DNA from: JBBTIS01 sp038059855
GTDB taxonomy: Bacteria; Elusimicrobiota; Elusimicrobia; JACQPE01
Direction: 5' to 3'
NCBI GenBank assembly: GCA_964357255.1
Contig: CAYHKQ010000002.1
Location: 1 to 64,000, forward strand
Length of the DNA: 64,000 bases
Both the position numbers and the translations under genes were made by a program. Below, piece by piece: positions 35,159 to 44,516 of the stretch (positions are counted from its first letter, which is position 1; each line of letters begins with the position of its first letter). The notes beneath the pieces were generated by a model. It worked only from the letters and a program-made list of their open reading frames with translations, ran no database searches and was not told the DNA's origin.

Positions 35159-36085
35159 ATGAAAGGTTCGCGATTACATCTGGATCTTTTCAAAACCTAT
35201 CGAGATCTTGTGGAGTCAAAAAGTTTTTTAAGAACAGCGACGCTTCACTCTTTAAGCCAATCGGCCGTCAGTCAACAATTGGCTTTCCTTGAGCGACACT
35301 TCGGCAAGAAACTCGTGGATCGCGGAGGTAAACGATTTCTATTGACCGAGGATGGGAAGACTTTTCTCGAGGGGTGCGGGAATATCTTGGAGGCTTATGA
35401 GTCTATAGTCAGCAAGCTACGGAATGCCCGAAAGGAAATTCAGGGCACGGTCAGGGTGGAAACAGTTTATAGCATTGGCTTTTACAATCTTGCCCCTTAT
35501 GTGCGCGCCTTTATGCGTTGCTGTCCTAGGGTAAATATCCATATTGAATATAACCGCTCGGACTGGATTTATCAAAACGTGCTTCGCGGCGAGTGCGATA
35601 TGGGAATTGTCGCCTATCCATGGTCCCATCCACGGATAAGGATTGTGGATTTTCACAAAGAGCGCTTGGTTCTTGTTTGCCCGGCCCAGCATCCCTTCGC
35701 CAAGCGTTCCCGTGTTAGACTTAAGGAGTTAGATGGGGAGAATTTCATCGCCTTCGACCAGACAGTTCCAACCGGCCAAGTGATTAGTCGCATGCTTCGA
35801 CAACAACGCATTCACGTGAATATCCTTCACCAATTTGACAATGTCGAGACCATTAAGCGCTCAATAGAAGTTGGAATGGGCATTAGCATCCTGCCGGATA
35901 AAACGATTCCTTCCCAGATTCGTGACAAAACACTTGTCGGTGTCGCTATTGCAGGGAAACCCATTTACCGCCCTACCGGAATTATTCTAGATAGACAACG
36001 GTCTCTTTCAAGGGCTACGCTGGCTTTTCTTCGATGGTTGTCGGATGCCAGCAGGCGCGCGTCAAAGCATTGCCTATGCAACTAA
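35159..36085 (+). CDS. LysR-family transcriptional regulator
   Basis: This 308-residue protein has an N-terminal winged helix-turn-helix (LDLFKTYRDLVESKSFLRTATLHSLSQSAVSQQLAFLERHFGKKLVDR). A periplasmic-binding-protein-like effector domain follows (TVRVETVYSIGFYNLAPYVRAF...). The CysB/CbbR-like pattern suits sensing a small anion or sulphur compound. It is divergent from the porin-ferredoxin-molybdoenzyme operon and is its probable regulator. It ends in a Cys-containing tail with no known meaning. Confidence 0.93.
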   Translation: MKGSRLHLDLFKTYRDLVESKSFLRTATLHSLSQSAVSQQLAFLERHFGKKLVDRGGKRFLLTEDGKTFLEGCGNILEAYESIVSKLRNARKEIQGTVRVETVYSIGFYNLAPYVRAFMRCCPRVNIHIEYNRSDWIYQNVLRGECDMGIVAYPWSHPRIRIVDFHKERLVLVCPAQHPFAKRSRVRLKELDGENFIAFDQTVPTGQVISRMLRQQRIHVNILHQFDNVETIKRSIEVGMGISILPDKTIPSQIRDKTLVGVAIAGKPIYRPTGIILDRQRSLSRATLAFLRWLSDASRRASKHCLCN

Positions 36086-36205
36086 CCTGCAACTTTTTAT
36101 TTTTTTGCGAATAAATTACGCGTCCGTCGTCTGAAGCTACTGTTGCCGCGAGCTCTGCGAGCGACCTCCCTGAGGGAAAAGCGTGTGGGTAGTTTTCAAA
36201 ATTTC

Positions 36206-36211
36206 TATAAT
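36206..36211 (+). promoter_or_regulatory. -10 box of a leaderless promoter (pan operon)
   Basis: TATAAT ends 4 nt before the ATG at 36216. No Shine-Dalgarno sequence is visible before that ATG or the later in-frame one at 36249, which fits a leaderless message. No good -35 is present. Confidence 0.45.
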
Positions 36212-36215
36212 GATA

Positions 36216-37166
36216 ATGTCGCTTGGATCTTTTGACCGAGACGATGCAATGTTCAGCATAGAATCCGTTCTTCGCCCTCCCGTAAAAATCACGGTCCGTG
36301 ATTTTGCCGGTAAAAAAAAGCGGGGCGTTCCAATTAGCATGCTCACGGCCTACGACTACCCCTCAGCCAAGGCCGTGGACGCGGCTGGGTTTGACTCCAT
36401 CTTAGTGGGAGATTCGCTCGGCATGGTCGTGCTGGGCTACCCCAATACGCTCGCCGTCACCATGGACGATATGATTCATCATGCCAAGGCCGTGGCGCGC
36501 GGCGCCAAGCGCGCGTTTCTAGTCGGCGATCTTCCTTTTATGTCGTATCAGGCAAACCTCTCAGAGGCAATCCACAATTCCGGACGCTTTCTTCAGGAGG
36601 GCGGTATGGACGCAGTCAAGCTCGAGGGTGGCCAGGAAATCGCGGCCACGGCGCGGGCCATTGTAGCCGCGGGAATCCCGGTGATGGGACACTTGGGGCT
36701 TACTCCGCAATCCATCAATCAATTAGGCGGATTTAAGGTCCAAGGCCGCACAGCCGAAACCGCGGCCAAACTCCTGGCCGATGCCCAGGCCCTGGAAAAA
36801 GCCGGGTGTTTTGCCGTTGTTTTAGAATCCATCCCGGCCCGTCTGGCCATGCTCGTTTCCAAAAAGATCAAAATTCCAACCATCGGCATCGGCGCCGGCG
36901 CAGATTGCGACGGACAGGTTCTCGTCTACCATGACCTCTTGGGCCTTTACGAGGAGTTCGCCCCAAAATTTGTCAAACGTTATGCGCGAATGAACACAAT
37001 AATTGGCGATGCCCTGAGCGCCTTCCGCCAGGATGTGGAACAGCGCGCATTCCCGGCCGGCGAGCATACCTACGATATGCCGGAGGCGGAATGGAAAAAA
37101 CTGATGGAAAAACTCGAGGGCAAAACGCCGTCCGCACAACCGTTACTGCAAGAAATACTCTCATGA
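36216..37166 (+). CDS. panB: 3-methyl-2-oxobutanoate hydroxymethyltransferase
   Basis: PanB adds a hydroxymethyl group from methylene-tetrahydrofolate to 2-oxoisovalerate, giving ketopantoate, the first step to pantothenate. The TIM-barrel motifs SMLTAYDYPSAK, DSILVGDSLGMV (metal-binding Asp), VGDLPFMSYQ, AVKLEGG, GHLGLTPQS and GIGAGADCDGQVLV are all present. The product is about 316 residues from the ATG at 36216, chosen for its place 4 nt after TATAAT; the alternative ATG at 36249 would remove an unconserved tail. The stop overlaps panE as ATGA. It heads a five-gene operon for vitamin B5 and coenzyme A. Confidence 0.95.
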   Translation: MSLGSFDRDDAMFSIESVLRPPVKITVRDFAGKKKRGVPISMLTAYDYPSAKAVDAAGFDSILVGDSLGMVVLGYPNTLAVTMDDMIHHAKAVARGAKRAFLVGDLPFMSYQANLSEAIHNSGRFLQEGGMDAVKLEGGQEIAATARAIVAAGIPVMGHLGLTPQSINQLGGFKVQGRTAETAAKLLADAQALEKAGCFAVVLESIPARLAMLVSKKIKIPTIGIGAGADCDGQVLVYHDLLGLYEEFAPKFVKRYARMNTIIGDALSAFRQDVEQRAFPAGEHTYDMPEAEWKKLMEKLEGKTPSAQPLLQEILS

Positions 37167-38098
37167 AAATCACTATTCTGGGCACAGGAGCCATGGCCTC
37201 GACATTAGGGGCTCAACTGTCCTTCCAATCTGATGTGACACTGTTGGGCACTTGGACCAAGGCAATTAACGCGATCCACGGCCATGGCCTTACCCTCAAA
37301 AGCGAACAAGGCGATTTACTGATTCCACTTAAAGTCACGCAACGGCCCGAGGATTGCGCCGACAGCGATCTGCTGATCGTCCTGGTAAAATCCTGGCAAA
37401 CTCACGAGAGAGCCCGATGGGCCGCCCCATGCTTATCGCCGGGAGGATTGGTTTTGACCCTTCAAAACGGATTGGGGAATGTCGAAACATTGGAAAAAAT
37501 ATTCGGGCCCAGGGTCATCGCCGGCGTCACCACGCTCGGCGCCACGCTGGTCGGGCCTGCTCTGGTCCGCTCCACGGGCCAGGCCGCTATTGAATTAGCC
37601 GGCCATCCGCGCCTGGGACTGGTCCGTTCGCTATTTACAAACATAGGGTTTGATGTCGTTGAGCGACCCTCCCTTCCTTCGCTTATATGGGGCAAACTCG
37701 TCATTAACGCGGCCATTAATCCATTGGGCGCTTTTCTTCGAAAAACTAACGGCGAACTGGCCGACTCGCCGCATCTTGCCCGATGGATGGGGGCCATTGC
37801 CGAGGAGACCGCGAGAGTGGCGACGGCTCTGGGAATTATTTTGCCTTATGAACAACCGGCCCAAGAGGCGCTACGGGTCGCCCGAGCGAGCGCAAGCAAT
37901 CGTTCCTCCATGCTTCAGGATATGGAAAAGGGACGACCCACGGAAATTGACTCCATCAGCGGCGCCATTGTCCGGCATGCCCTGCGCGTCGGCCTGAAAG
38001 CGCCTCTTAATGAAACGCTTTGGCAATTGATCCGTAATTCTTCGCCGATTCCATTAGCCAGACCCCATCGAGCCCATGCGCATCCTCAAAACGCTTGA
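37163..38098 (+). CDS. panE: 2-dehydropantoate 2-reductase
   Basis: This 311-residue NADPH enzyme reduces ketopantoate to pantoate. It shows the Rossmann start KITILGTGAMASTLGAQL, the catalytic Lys region IWGKLVINAAINPLGA, and a C-terminal RPTEIDSISGAIVRHA, which is the family's substrate-binding stretch. The ATG at 37163 overlaps the panB stop; a longer frame from 37091 runs inside panB and adds no family sequence. It overlaps panC by 23 bp. Confidence 0.93.
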   Translation: MKITILGTGAMASTLGAQLSFQSDVTLLGTWTKAINAIHGHGLTLKSEQGDLLIPLKVTQRPEDCADSDLLIVLVKSWQTHERARWAAPCLSPGGLVLTLQNGLGNVETLEKIFGPRVIAGVTTLGATLVGPALVRSTGQAAIELAGHPRLGLVRSLFTNIGFDVVERPSLPSLIWGKLVINAAINPLGAFLRKTNGELADSPHLARWMGAIAEETARVATALGIILPYEQPAQEALRVARASASNRSSMLQDMEKGRPTEIDSISGAIVRHALRVGLKAPLNETLWQLIRNSSPIPLARPHRAHAHPQNA

Positions 38099-38981
38099 AG
38101 AATTAAGGTCCTGGCGCCGGACGCTCCGTGATCCCCTTGGCTTTATTCCCACTATGGGTTACCTTCACAAAGGACATCTTTCCTTGGTACGCCACGCCCA
38201 ACAGGAATGCGCTTCGACGCTGGTGAGCATCTTCGTCAATCCAACCCAATTTAGCCCCAACGAAGATTTCAGCCGATACCCAAGCGACATTAAACGGGAT
38301 TTAAAACTTTTGGCCCCCTTGGGAGTGAACGGCGTTTGGATTCCGGAGGTTCAAGAGATTTATCCTGCGGGATTTCAAACCACGGTGCATGTGACTCGTT
38401 TGACTCAGCCCCTGGAAGGCCGAGTTCGGCCCGGGCACTTTGACGGGGTGGCCACCGTGATCACCAAATTATTCCATGCCGCGACGCCTCAGAGGGCTTA
38501 CTTCGGACAAAAGGACGCCCAGCAGGTCCTGGCCATGCGCCAAATGTCGCGCGATCTTAATTTTCCCGTTGACATCATCGCCTGCCCCACGGTCCGCGAG
38601 CCTGACGGCCTGGCCCTCTCCTCGCGCAATTCATATTTAGCACGAGACCAGCGCGCGGTCGCCGGAATTCTGCATCGCTCACTAGTCGCGGCTAAAATTT
38701 CCTACGAAAACGGCGAGCGCAGGGCCGGCGCGCTACGCAAGACCATGCTCCGTATTCTTGCGGAAGAACCATCGGCCCGGCCCGATTATGTCTCCATTGC
38801 CAACGTGGCCACGCTTGAGGAACTCGAGGCGGTAAATGAGGAGGCGTTGTTCTCTCTGGCCGTCAGGATCGGCTCCACGCGGCTGATTGATAACTTTCTT
38901 TTGGAACGCGGCGTCTGGCAAACCGGCCGGATCGCCGGAGCCCCGACCGTAGCGCAGGAGGTTTATGCTCTTAACTATTGA
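38076..38981 (+). CDS. panC: pantoate--beta-alanine ligase
   Basis: PanC joins pantoate and beta-alanine with ATP to make pantothenate. In 301 residues it shows PTMGYLHKGHLSLV (HIGH-type nucleotide site), VSIFVNPTQFSPNEDF, FGQKDAQQ and LALSSRNSYL (KMSKS-like site). Beta-alanine must come from elsewhere, since no panD lies in the window. It overlaps panE upstream and coaX downstream by 17 bp, so translation is coupled. Confidence 0.96.
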   Translation: MRILKTLEELRSWRRTLRDPLGFIPTMGYLHKGHLSLVRHAQQECASTLVSIFVNPTQFSPNEDFSRYPSDIKRDLKLLAPLGVNGVWIPEVQEIYPAGFQTTVHVTRLTQPLEGRVRPGHFDGVATVITKLFHAATPQRAYFGQKDAQQVLAMRQMSRDLNFPVDIIACPTVREPDGLALSSRNSYLARDQRAVAGILHRSLVAAKISYENGERRAGALRKTMLRILAEEPSARPDYVSIANVATLEELEAVNEEALFSLAVRIGSTRLIDNFLLERGVWQTGRIAGAPTVAQEVYALNY

Positions 38982-39780
38982 TATCGGCAATACCAATATC
39001 ACGATTGGCCTTTACGAGGGCCAAAGTCTCGGGCCTCGATGGAGACTCGCCACCAATCACGACAGAATGCCCGATGAGTTTGGGCTAGACCTTTTAGGGC
39101 TTTTGTCGCATCAAAAAATCCCGTTCACACTGATCAACAACGTCATTATCGCCTCAGTGGTGCCGCAACTAACCGGCAAATTTAAGGAAGCGTGCCAAAA
39201 ATACCTCAACTGTGATCCCTTAATCGTGGACGCAGGGGTCCGCACGGGAATCCGCATCCGCTATGACGATCCCAAAGCGGTCGGCGCGGACCGCGTGGTG
39301 GACGCCGTGGCCGCGCATCAACTCTACGGCGGCCCGGCCTGCATTGTGGATTTCGGCACAGCCACGACTTTTGACGCTATTTCAGGAGAAGGCGATTATT
39401 TAGGCGGCGCTATCGCCCCGGGAATCTCCGTTGCGGCCGATGCCCTGTTTCTTCGAACCGCCAAACTACCCCGCGTAGATTTTTCCAAGCCGCCCTCGGT
39501 GATCGGCAAAAACACGGCTCATTCTCTGCAATCCGGATTGTTCAACGGGTATATCGCCCTGGTGGAAGGAATGGTTGAGCGCTTCCGCCGTGAATTGGGA
39601 GCCCAGATGAAAGTCATCGCCACCGGCGGCTTGGCCGAGCTCCTGGCCCCGGAAACAACGGCTATTCAAATCGTGGCCCCCTGGCTGACGCTCGAGGGCT
39701 TACGGCTGATTCATGAAATGAACCGCGTCCATCAACCGGTTCTTAAATCCAATAAAACCAGAACCGCGGCTCTTGCATGA
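38965..39780 (+). CDS. coaX: type III pantothenate kinase
   Basis: This 271-residue ASKHA-fold kinase phosphorylates pantothenate, the first step to CoA. Its marks are DIGNTNITIGLY (phosphate 1), GADRVVDAVAAHQLYGGPACIVDFGTATTFD (substrate and phosphate 2), GGAIAPGI, and ATGGLAELL. Type III enzymes are not inhibited by CoA and prefer ammonium or potassium. The start is inside panC and the stop overlaps coaBC as ATGA. Confidence 0.95.
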   Translation: MLLTIDIGNTNITIGLYEGQSLGPRWRLATNHDRMPDEFGLDLLGLLSHQKIPFTLINNVIIASVVPQLTGKFKEACQKYLNCDPLIVDAGVRTGIRIRYDDPKAVGADRVVDAVAAHQLYGGPACIVDFGTATTFDAISGEGDYLGGAIAPGISVAADALFLRTAKLPRVDFSKPPSVIGKNTAHSLQSGLFNGYIALVEGMVERFRRELGAQMKVIATGGLAELLAPETTAIQIVAPWLTLEGLRLIHEMNRVHQPVLKSNKTRTAALA

Positions 39781-40994
39781 TTTTAAAAAACAAGCGCATT
39801 ATTCTTGGCGTCACCGGCAGCATCGCCGCGTATAAAGCCGCGGACTTAGCCAGCAAGCTAGCTCAAGCCGGAGCCTTGGTGGATACGGTTTTAACCCAAG
39901 CCGCCGAGCGTTTTATCTCACCGCTCACATTCCAGTCCGTCACAGGACGTCCGGCCTTCACAGACGGCGATCTTTGGAACGGACAATCCCATGTGCTCCA
40001 TCAGCAACTGGCCGCAGGCGCCGGTCTTCTCATTATTGCTCCGCTCACGGCTCACACGCTGGCCAAGTTGACCCAGGGCTTGGGCAACGATTTGCTAAGC
40101 CTGGTCGCTTTAAGCGCCGATTGCCCCCTTCTTATTGCGCCGGCCATGGACGGCGGTATGTGCAAACATCCGGCGGTTCAAGAAAATTTACGCCTTTTAA
40201 GGGAGCGCGGCGCCGTCATTGTCGGGCCCGAGCATGGACACCTGGCCTCAGGTTTAGAGGCCGTGGGCCGCATGAGCGAACCTTCGGAAATTTTAGGTCA
40301 GGCCCGCTATCTTTTGTCGCGCTCCGGCCCTTTAAAAAACCGGGTCGCGGTGATCACGGCCGGAGGCACTCAAGAGCCCGTGGACCCGGTGCGAGTTTTG
40401 GCTAATCGTTCCTCCGGCAAACAAGGGTTTGCCTTGGCGCAAGCCGCTCTTGACGCCGGAGCCCAGGTAATTTTGATTGCCGGCCCAACCGCCTTGTCGA
40501 CTCCCATTGGAGCCCAGCGAAAAAACGTCCACACGGCAGAGGAAATGGCCCATGCCGTGCTCCATGCCTGCCATGAGGCGGACGCCTTGATTATGACGGC
40601 CGCTGTCGCTGATTTTAAGCCCTCCCAACCCGCGCGCCAAAAAATCAAAAAAGACAATGGTTTGGCCGCTATTGACCTGGAACCAACGCCGGATATTTTA
40701 AAGCTTATCGAACGCCAGCGCCGCCAAACAGGATTCCCAAAAATTGTGATCGGCTTTGCCGCGGAAAGCGAATGCCTTATCGAAAACGCCATGGCTAAAC
40801 TTAAGAATAAAAATCTTTCCCTCATCGCGGCCAACAACGTCTCTGACGAAAATTCCGGCTTCGGCGCGGATGTCAATCAAGTCACCTTAATCGGCGCAGA
40901 CGGCGCCGTAGAACCTCTCCCCAGGCTCCCCAAAACCGAAATCGCCCAAAAAATTATCCAACGATTGCTCGGGCTCCTGGCCAATTCCTCTTGA
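39777..40994 (+). CDS. coaBC: phosphopantothenoylcysteine synthetase/decarboxylase
   Basis: This 405-residue bifunctional enzyme has an N-terminal CoaC flavoprotein decarboxylase (GVTGSIAAYKAADLASKL, PAMDGGMCKHPAVQEN with the catalytic Cys). The C-terminal CoaB synthetase has ITAGGTQEPVDPVRVLANRSSGKQG, AAVADFKP and VIGFAAESE. It makes 4'-phosphopantetheine from phosphopantothenate and cysteine. It is last in the operon. Homology to the neighbouring restriction island begins within about 70 bp of its stop. Confidence 0.95.
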   Translation: MILKNKRIILGVTGSIAAYKAADLASKLAQAGALVDTVLTQAAERFISPLTFQSVTGRPAFTDGDLWNGQSHVLHQQLAAGAGLLIIAPLTAHTLAKLTQGLGNDLLSLVALSADCPLLIAPAMDGGMCKHPAVQENLRLLRERGAVIVGPEHGHLASGLEAVGRMSEPSEILGQARYLLSRSGPLKNRVAVITAGGTQEPVDPVRVLANRSSGKQGFALAQAALDAGAQVILIAGPTALSTPIGAQRKNVHTAEEMAHAVLHACHEADALIMTAAVADFKPSQPARQKIKKDNGLAAIDLEPTPDILKLIERQRRQTGFPKIVIGFAAESECLIENAMAKLKNKNLSLIAANNVSDENSGFGADVNQVTLIGADGAVEPLPRLPKTEIAQKIIQRLLGLLANSS

Positions 40995-41063
40995 AAGCCT
41001 CCTCTGGAGGTAGCGGCCCCCAATCAAACCCTTTTCAATAAGTAAATTTTTCTAATTTATGTC

Positions 41064-41582
41064 CTACTTGCCTCCCGAATGGAAAGAGCTCAGGCAGTTG
41101 ATTCTCCAAAGAGACTTCAGGCGTCGTATAAATTCATTAAAAACCGGGGGGGTCTTGAATTTCAGTAAGCCGGGGACGTTTTCCATCGAAACTATATCGG
41201 GCTGAATCTTTTCAATGAGATCGGCGAAGTTATAAAGAAGGCTCCATTTGTCGCCCTTAGGCTTCTTGCTAGTGTAGCCAGAAAACGGTTGACACGGAGC
41301 GCATCCGACCAATATTCGCGTGTGTCCTTTCGGATACAGAGCGTTAATTTCGCTGGCCTTTATGTCCCGCACGTCGCACTTAATGAATTTTGCGACGTTA
41401 TTTTTTTCATAGGAATATTTGCACGTGGGATCATTATCGATACCGGCCGCGATATTAAATCCTTCCTTAACGAAGCCATGTGTCATGCCGCCAGCTCCAC
41501 AAAACAGATCAATGACGCTGACTGGATGAGGTGGGCTGCCAGCACGTTTACGAACATCCCTTCTCTTTCTAAAAATAGTCAT
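41064..41582 (-). pseudogene. C-terminally truncated C5-cytosine methyltransferase
   Basis: From the ATG at 41582 the frame has motif I VIDLFCGAGGMTHGF, motif IV GCAPCQPFS with the catalytic Cys, and motif VI SMENVPGL. Homology stops after FNEFIRRLKSL, and a short unrelated tail ends at 41064. Motifs VIII to X and the target-recognition domain are missing, so it cannot methylate specifically. It follows vsr by one base on the same strand, as a dcm-vsr-type pair. The break lies 70 bp from coaBC, at the island boundary. Confidence 0.85.
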
Positions 41583-41583
41583 G

Positions 41584-42006
41584 CTAAAAACAGCGTATCG
41601 CACTCCAAATCCTAAAAATATGGCTTTCCGGGTCGTTTTTAACGTCATGTTCCCAGATTCTTATAACTTTCCAACCCAAATTTCGAAGCCGACGATTTAT
41701 CTGGCGATCCCTTCTTCTGTTCGCTGTGATCTTTTGAATCCAAAATGCCGCGTTGGTCGATGGAGTCAAATTGCGGGAGCACTTCGTGCATCCATGCCAA
41801 AAGCAACCATCAATAAATAGGCTCAACCGATGTGCAGGGAAAACAAAGTCGGGGGTACCTGGAAGACCTGGAAGATGTGATCTCCATCCACTTATATGAT
41901 GAACACGTAGTAAGCGGCGAATGGCCATTTCCGTAGATTTTGTTCCACGCCCCTTGATTGCGACCATGATCTTGGAGCGTTTTTTTGCGGTAAAAACGTC
42001 TGCCAT
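41584..42006 (-). CDS. vsr: very short patch repair endonuclease
   Basis: This 140-residue Vsr-family endonuclease nicks beside T:G mismatches that arise when 5-methylcytosine deaminates. The sequence has FTAKKRSKIMVAIKGRGTKSTEMAIRRLL, the catalytic Asp in GTPDFVFPAHRLSLFIDGCFWHGC, and the zinc-binding Cys/His set, followed by NRRRDRQINRRLRNLGWKVIRIWEHDV. The start at 42006 (MADVF) matches the family; a longer frame adds 16 unlike residues. Its presence fits a locus with C5-cytosine methylases. Confidence 0.93.
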   Translation of the reverse strand: MADVFTAKKRSKIMVAIKGRGTKSTEMAIRRLLRVHHISGWRSHLPGLPGTPDFVFPAHRLSLFIDGCFWHGCTKCSRNLTPSTNAAFWIQKITANRRRDRQINRRLRNLGWKVIRIWEHDVKNDPESHIFRIWSAIRCF

Positions 42007-42117
42007 CTTATTTCTCCAACCCTGAATATTTCCCGTTCCCATAAATATTCTCACGCATTAAGTAGTTACCCAATTTTATTTTTTGACTTTGCGGCCAATC
42101 GTATCCATTTTGATCTC

Positions 42118-43227
42118 TCATCTGGCAATGACGAGGATACCTGCCGGACGTCGATTGGCGAGCAGTTTTACCAAAGAAGACTTCGGGGGGCACACCCCTA
42201 GACGAATGATGTCCTGAAACGACGGTTTGTTTGGAGTCCCGTCGGGGCGAATTGGCCCCGCGAACAATTTTCCTTGGGCTAATTCCACAACGCCATGTTT
42301 CTTCTCCATATCGGTCCCGTAAGACAACGCCATTACGTTGACTTCGGAGGTTCGCTCGGCCAGAAATTGGCGCAGGTCCAGCGCCGTCGATCTCGATATG
42401 TAATCCACGAGCACGTCCTGCAGAATCCAAAAAGCTGTTCCGCCCCAACGAATGGCTATCTCTGACTTAACCACCAGCTGGCTGACCATCCGTGCCCACA
42501 CCTGCCGGTAATTGATGCCTGGTGCTTCGTGCTCCTTCCCAAGGATTGCATCCTCGAAGGACATTGGGATGGTATTTCTTTTGGTCTTGTTGCCTCCCGA
42601 TGTGCTGCAGGTCATGATTTCAACAAGCATCGGTTCTCCGTAGGGAAAGTCCTCTACAAAATACTTGCCTTCTCTTCGCGCCATTGAGTACCCCGCGCTT
42701 TCGGCGGCATCCCTGACGAGCCCCCATTTTTGCCCAGTATCACTTTCAACGTCGCGCTGGGAACGCCGGCCAAGCGGCATCACGATATAATCGAAAGCGT
42801 AGTCGAAGGTCCTCCTTGTCCCATCATCGGACATTTCGAATTTCAATTTTACTTCGGGCCAGACGCCTAGCCTCGTCCCGGGGCGGTACTTGCTGTGCTT
42901 CAGGAGAAAGGATTTGGTCGCGTCCTGGTGGCGAGGCGCTTTTCCTCCATGCGACGCCAAGACCATGAGGCGTCTTGGACAAACGATCCAGGGGGCTTCA
43001 TTGGGGCGGGGCTGGATCGAGCATACGCCAGAAGGGACGACCTTTTTGCTTGGAAAGTAGCGTTGCAACCCCGGCTTGCCGGCAAGGGTGACATTTGAAA
43101 GATAGCGATTCCCGCCGCCGTCGCAATCGAGACCTGAAAACGGACATAGCGCCGCCTTGCGGCAGGCCTCCGCCTCGGGCGACCTGTCGGTTATGCGGTG
43201 ACCAAAGAGTTCGTAGATTTTCGGCAC
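42118..43227 (-). CDS. NotI-family type II restriction endonuclease
   Basis: This 369-residue protein is close in length to NotI (383). The order of landmarks matches NotI: YELFGHRI at the N-terminus, CPF at Cys28, Cys35, GVC at Cys69 and VCP at Cys83, the four Cys of the NotI iron-binding fold. FDYAFDY (Asp142/146) and LVEIMTCSTSG (Glu203) then follow at the PD-(D/E)XK site. NotI has Gln two residues after that Glu, whereas this protein has Met. Specificity cannot be read, though NotI (an eight-base GC site) is the family prototype. It starts 37 bp inside the methylase gene, its likely partner. Confidence 0.8.
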   Translation of the reverse strand: MPKIYELFGHRITDRSPEAEACRKAALCPFSGLDCDGGGNRYLSNVTLAGKPGLQRYFPSKKVVPSGVCSIQPRPNEAPWIVCPRRLMVLASHGGKAPRHQDATKSFLLKHSKYRPGTRLGVWPEVKLKFEMSDDGTRRTFDYAFDYIVMPLGRRSQRDVESDTGQKWGLVRDAAESAGYSMARREGKYFVEDFPYGEPMLVEIMTCSTSGGNKTKRNTIPMSFEDAILGKEHEAPGINYRQVWARMVSQLVVKSEIAIRWGGTAFWILQDVLVDYISRSTALDLRQFLAERTSEVNVMALSYGTDMEKKHGVVELAQGKLFAGPIRPDGTPNKPSFQDIIRLGVCPPKSSLVKLLANRRPAGILVIAR

Positions 43228-44339
43228 GTGATAACCTTGACGATCTGTTGAGCAATGGCCCGAGCTACTGGGGGAGGAACAGAATTCGCTACCTGCCGGT
43301 GCTGATCCAGGTCTCGAACGGTTCCGGTTCTCCTTCTAATCGGCCCCTTCAATACATACGAGTCAGGATATCCATGAAGCCGCAGGTACTCTCGCGGCGT
43401 AAGGTAGCGGTCCTTGATTGGATGGAAGAAAATCTCACCGCATCTAAGCGTGTTTGAGGCCTTGTTTCTAGCCAAACGCCGAAACTTCGTCGAATCTTTT
43501 AGCTTCAGATTCATCACCTGATCTTTTGGCAAATGCAATTGCGCGCCAAGGTAGCTCCCCTCAGGCACGCCCTGCATCCTCTCTATCTCTCTTTTCGGCG
43601 TAACGTCCACGTGGCTGTCCTCGCGGAGCTTGCCGCTCTTGATCTTTTTTCCAGGCTTCCCCAAATCCCTGATCGCCTCGTCTACCGTCACATAGGGCAT
43701 CAGAGGGAATAACGAGTCAACGCGGTCTTCCGGCCCATGAGTCGGCGAAGGAAACTCAAATCCATTCGGCTTTTCTGTCGCAACGATGAACACGCGTTCT
43801 CGCAATTGGGGCACGCCAAAATCTGCGGCCTTTATTACTCGCCACTTGGGAACATAGTCTATGTCCTCAAGTTTCGATAGGACAAGATCGAACACTCCGC
43901 CCCTGCGGCCTTTCTGATCCGGAGCCGTCATTAGCCCTTTAACTTGCTCGAAGAGAATCGCCTTTGGCCTAAGTGCTTCGGCAAATCGGATGAGTTCGAA
44001 AATCAACAAACCACGCGGATCGGAGAGCGAGCCCTGCTTGCCGATTTGAGAAAACGGTTGGCAGGGCGGACCGCCAAATAGTAGGGCGAGCTCACCACGC
44101 ACAAGTCCAACCTCCTTCCTAATTTCCTCTGGGTTTGCGTTCCTGACGTCGCCTTCGAACACCTTCGTTCTGCGATTCTCTCTAACAATATTTGTCCGGA
44201 GAGTATCGCAGCAGTGACGATCTAGCTCGAAGCAGGCAAGCACATCAAACCCAGCGCCTGTGACCCCAATATCCATTCCACCGGCACCCGTGAACAGCGA
44301 GATCGCCGACATTCTTTTCATCACATTTCTACTATTCAT
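43191..44339 (-). CDS. C5-cytosine DNA methyltransferase (NotI-like system)
   Basis: This 382-residue intact m5C methylase has motif I SLFTGAGGMDIGV, motif IV GGPPCQPFSQIG with the catalytic Cys, and motif VI FEQVKGLM. Motif VIII is QLRERVF, a variable region follows, and motif X is RQVANSVPPPVA. Motif VI normally reads ENV; here Gln replaces Asn, with the catalytic Glu kept. It should protect the sites cut by the overlapping NotI-like nuclease. The first Met may be at 44339 or a few codons later (MKRMSAISLF). Confidence 0.93.
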   Translation of the reverse strand: MNSRNVMKRMSAISLFTGAGGMDIGVTGAGFDVLACFELDRHCCDTLRTNIVRENRRTKVFEGDVRNANPEEIRKEVGLVRGELALLFGGPPCQPFSQIGKQGSLSDPRGLLIFELIRFAEALRPKAILFEQVKGLMTAPDQKGRRGGVFDLVLSKLEDIDYVPKWRVIKAADFGVPQLRERVFIVATEKPNGFEFPSPTHGPEDRVDSLFPLMPYVTVDEAIRDLGKPGKKIKSGKLREDSHVDVTPKREIERMQGVPEGSYLGAQLHLPKDQVMNLKLKDSTKFRRLARNKASNTLRCGEIFFHPIKDRYLTPREYLRLHGYPDSYVLKGPIRRRTGTVRDLDQHRQVANSVPPPVARAIAQQIVKVITCRKSTNSLVTA

Positions 44340-44516
44340 GGAAATTTTTAGGACACTTTGCCTATCTTTAACATGTGAGTAAACATTCTATTGAATTATG
44401 TGGGGCATCATCCGGATTGCGGTATTTATTTTATCGTACGCACGCAGGAGTCTGCTTCCCTCGCATCTATTTGATCGTTGGGGTTCAGCTTAAAACTTGA
44501 ACTTTTCCTCAAACGA

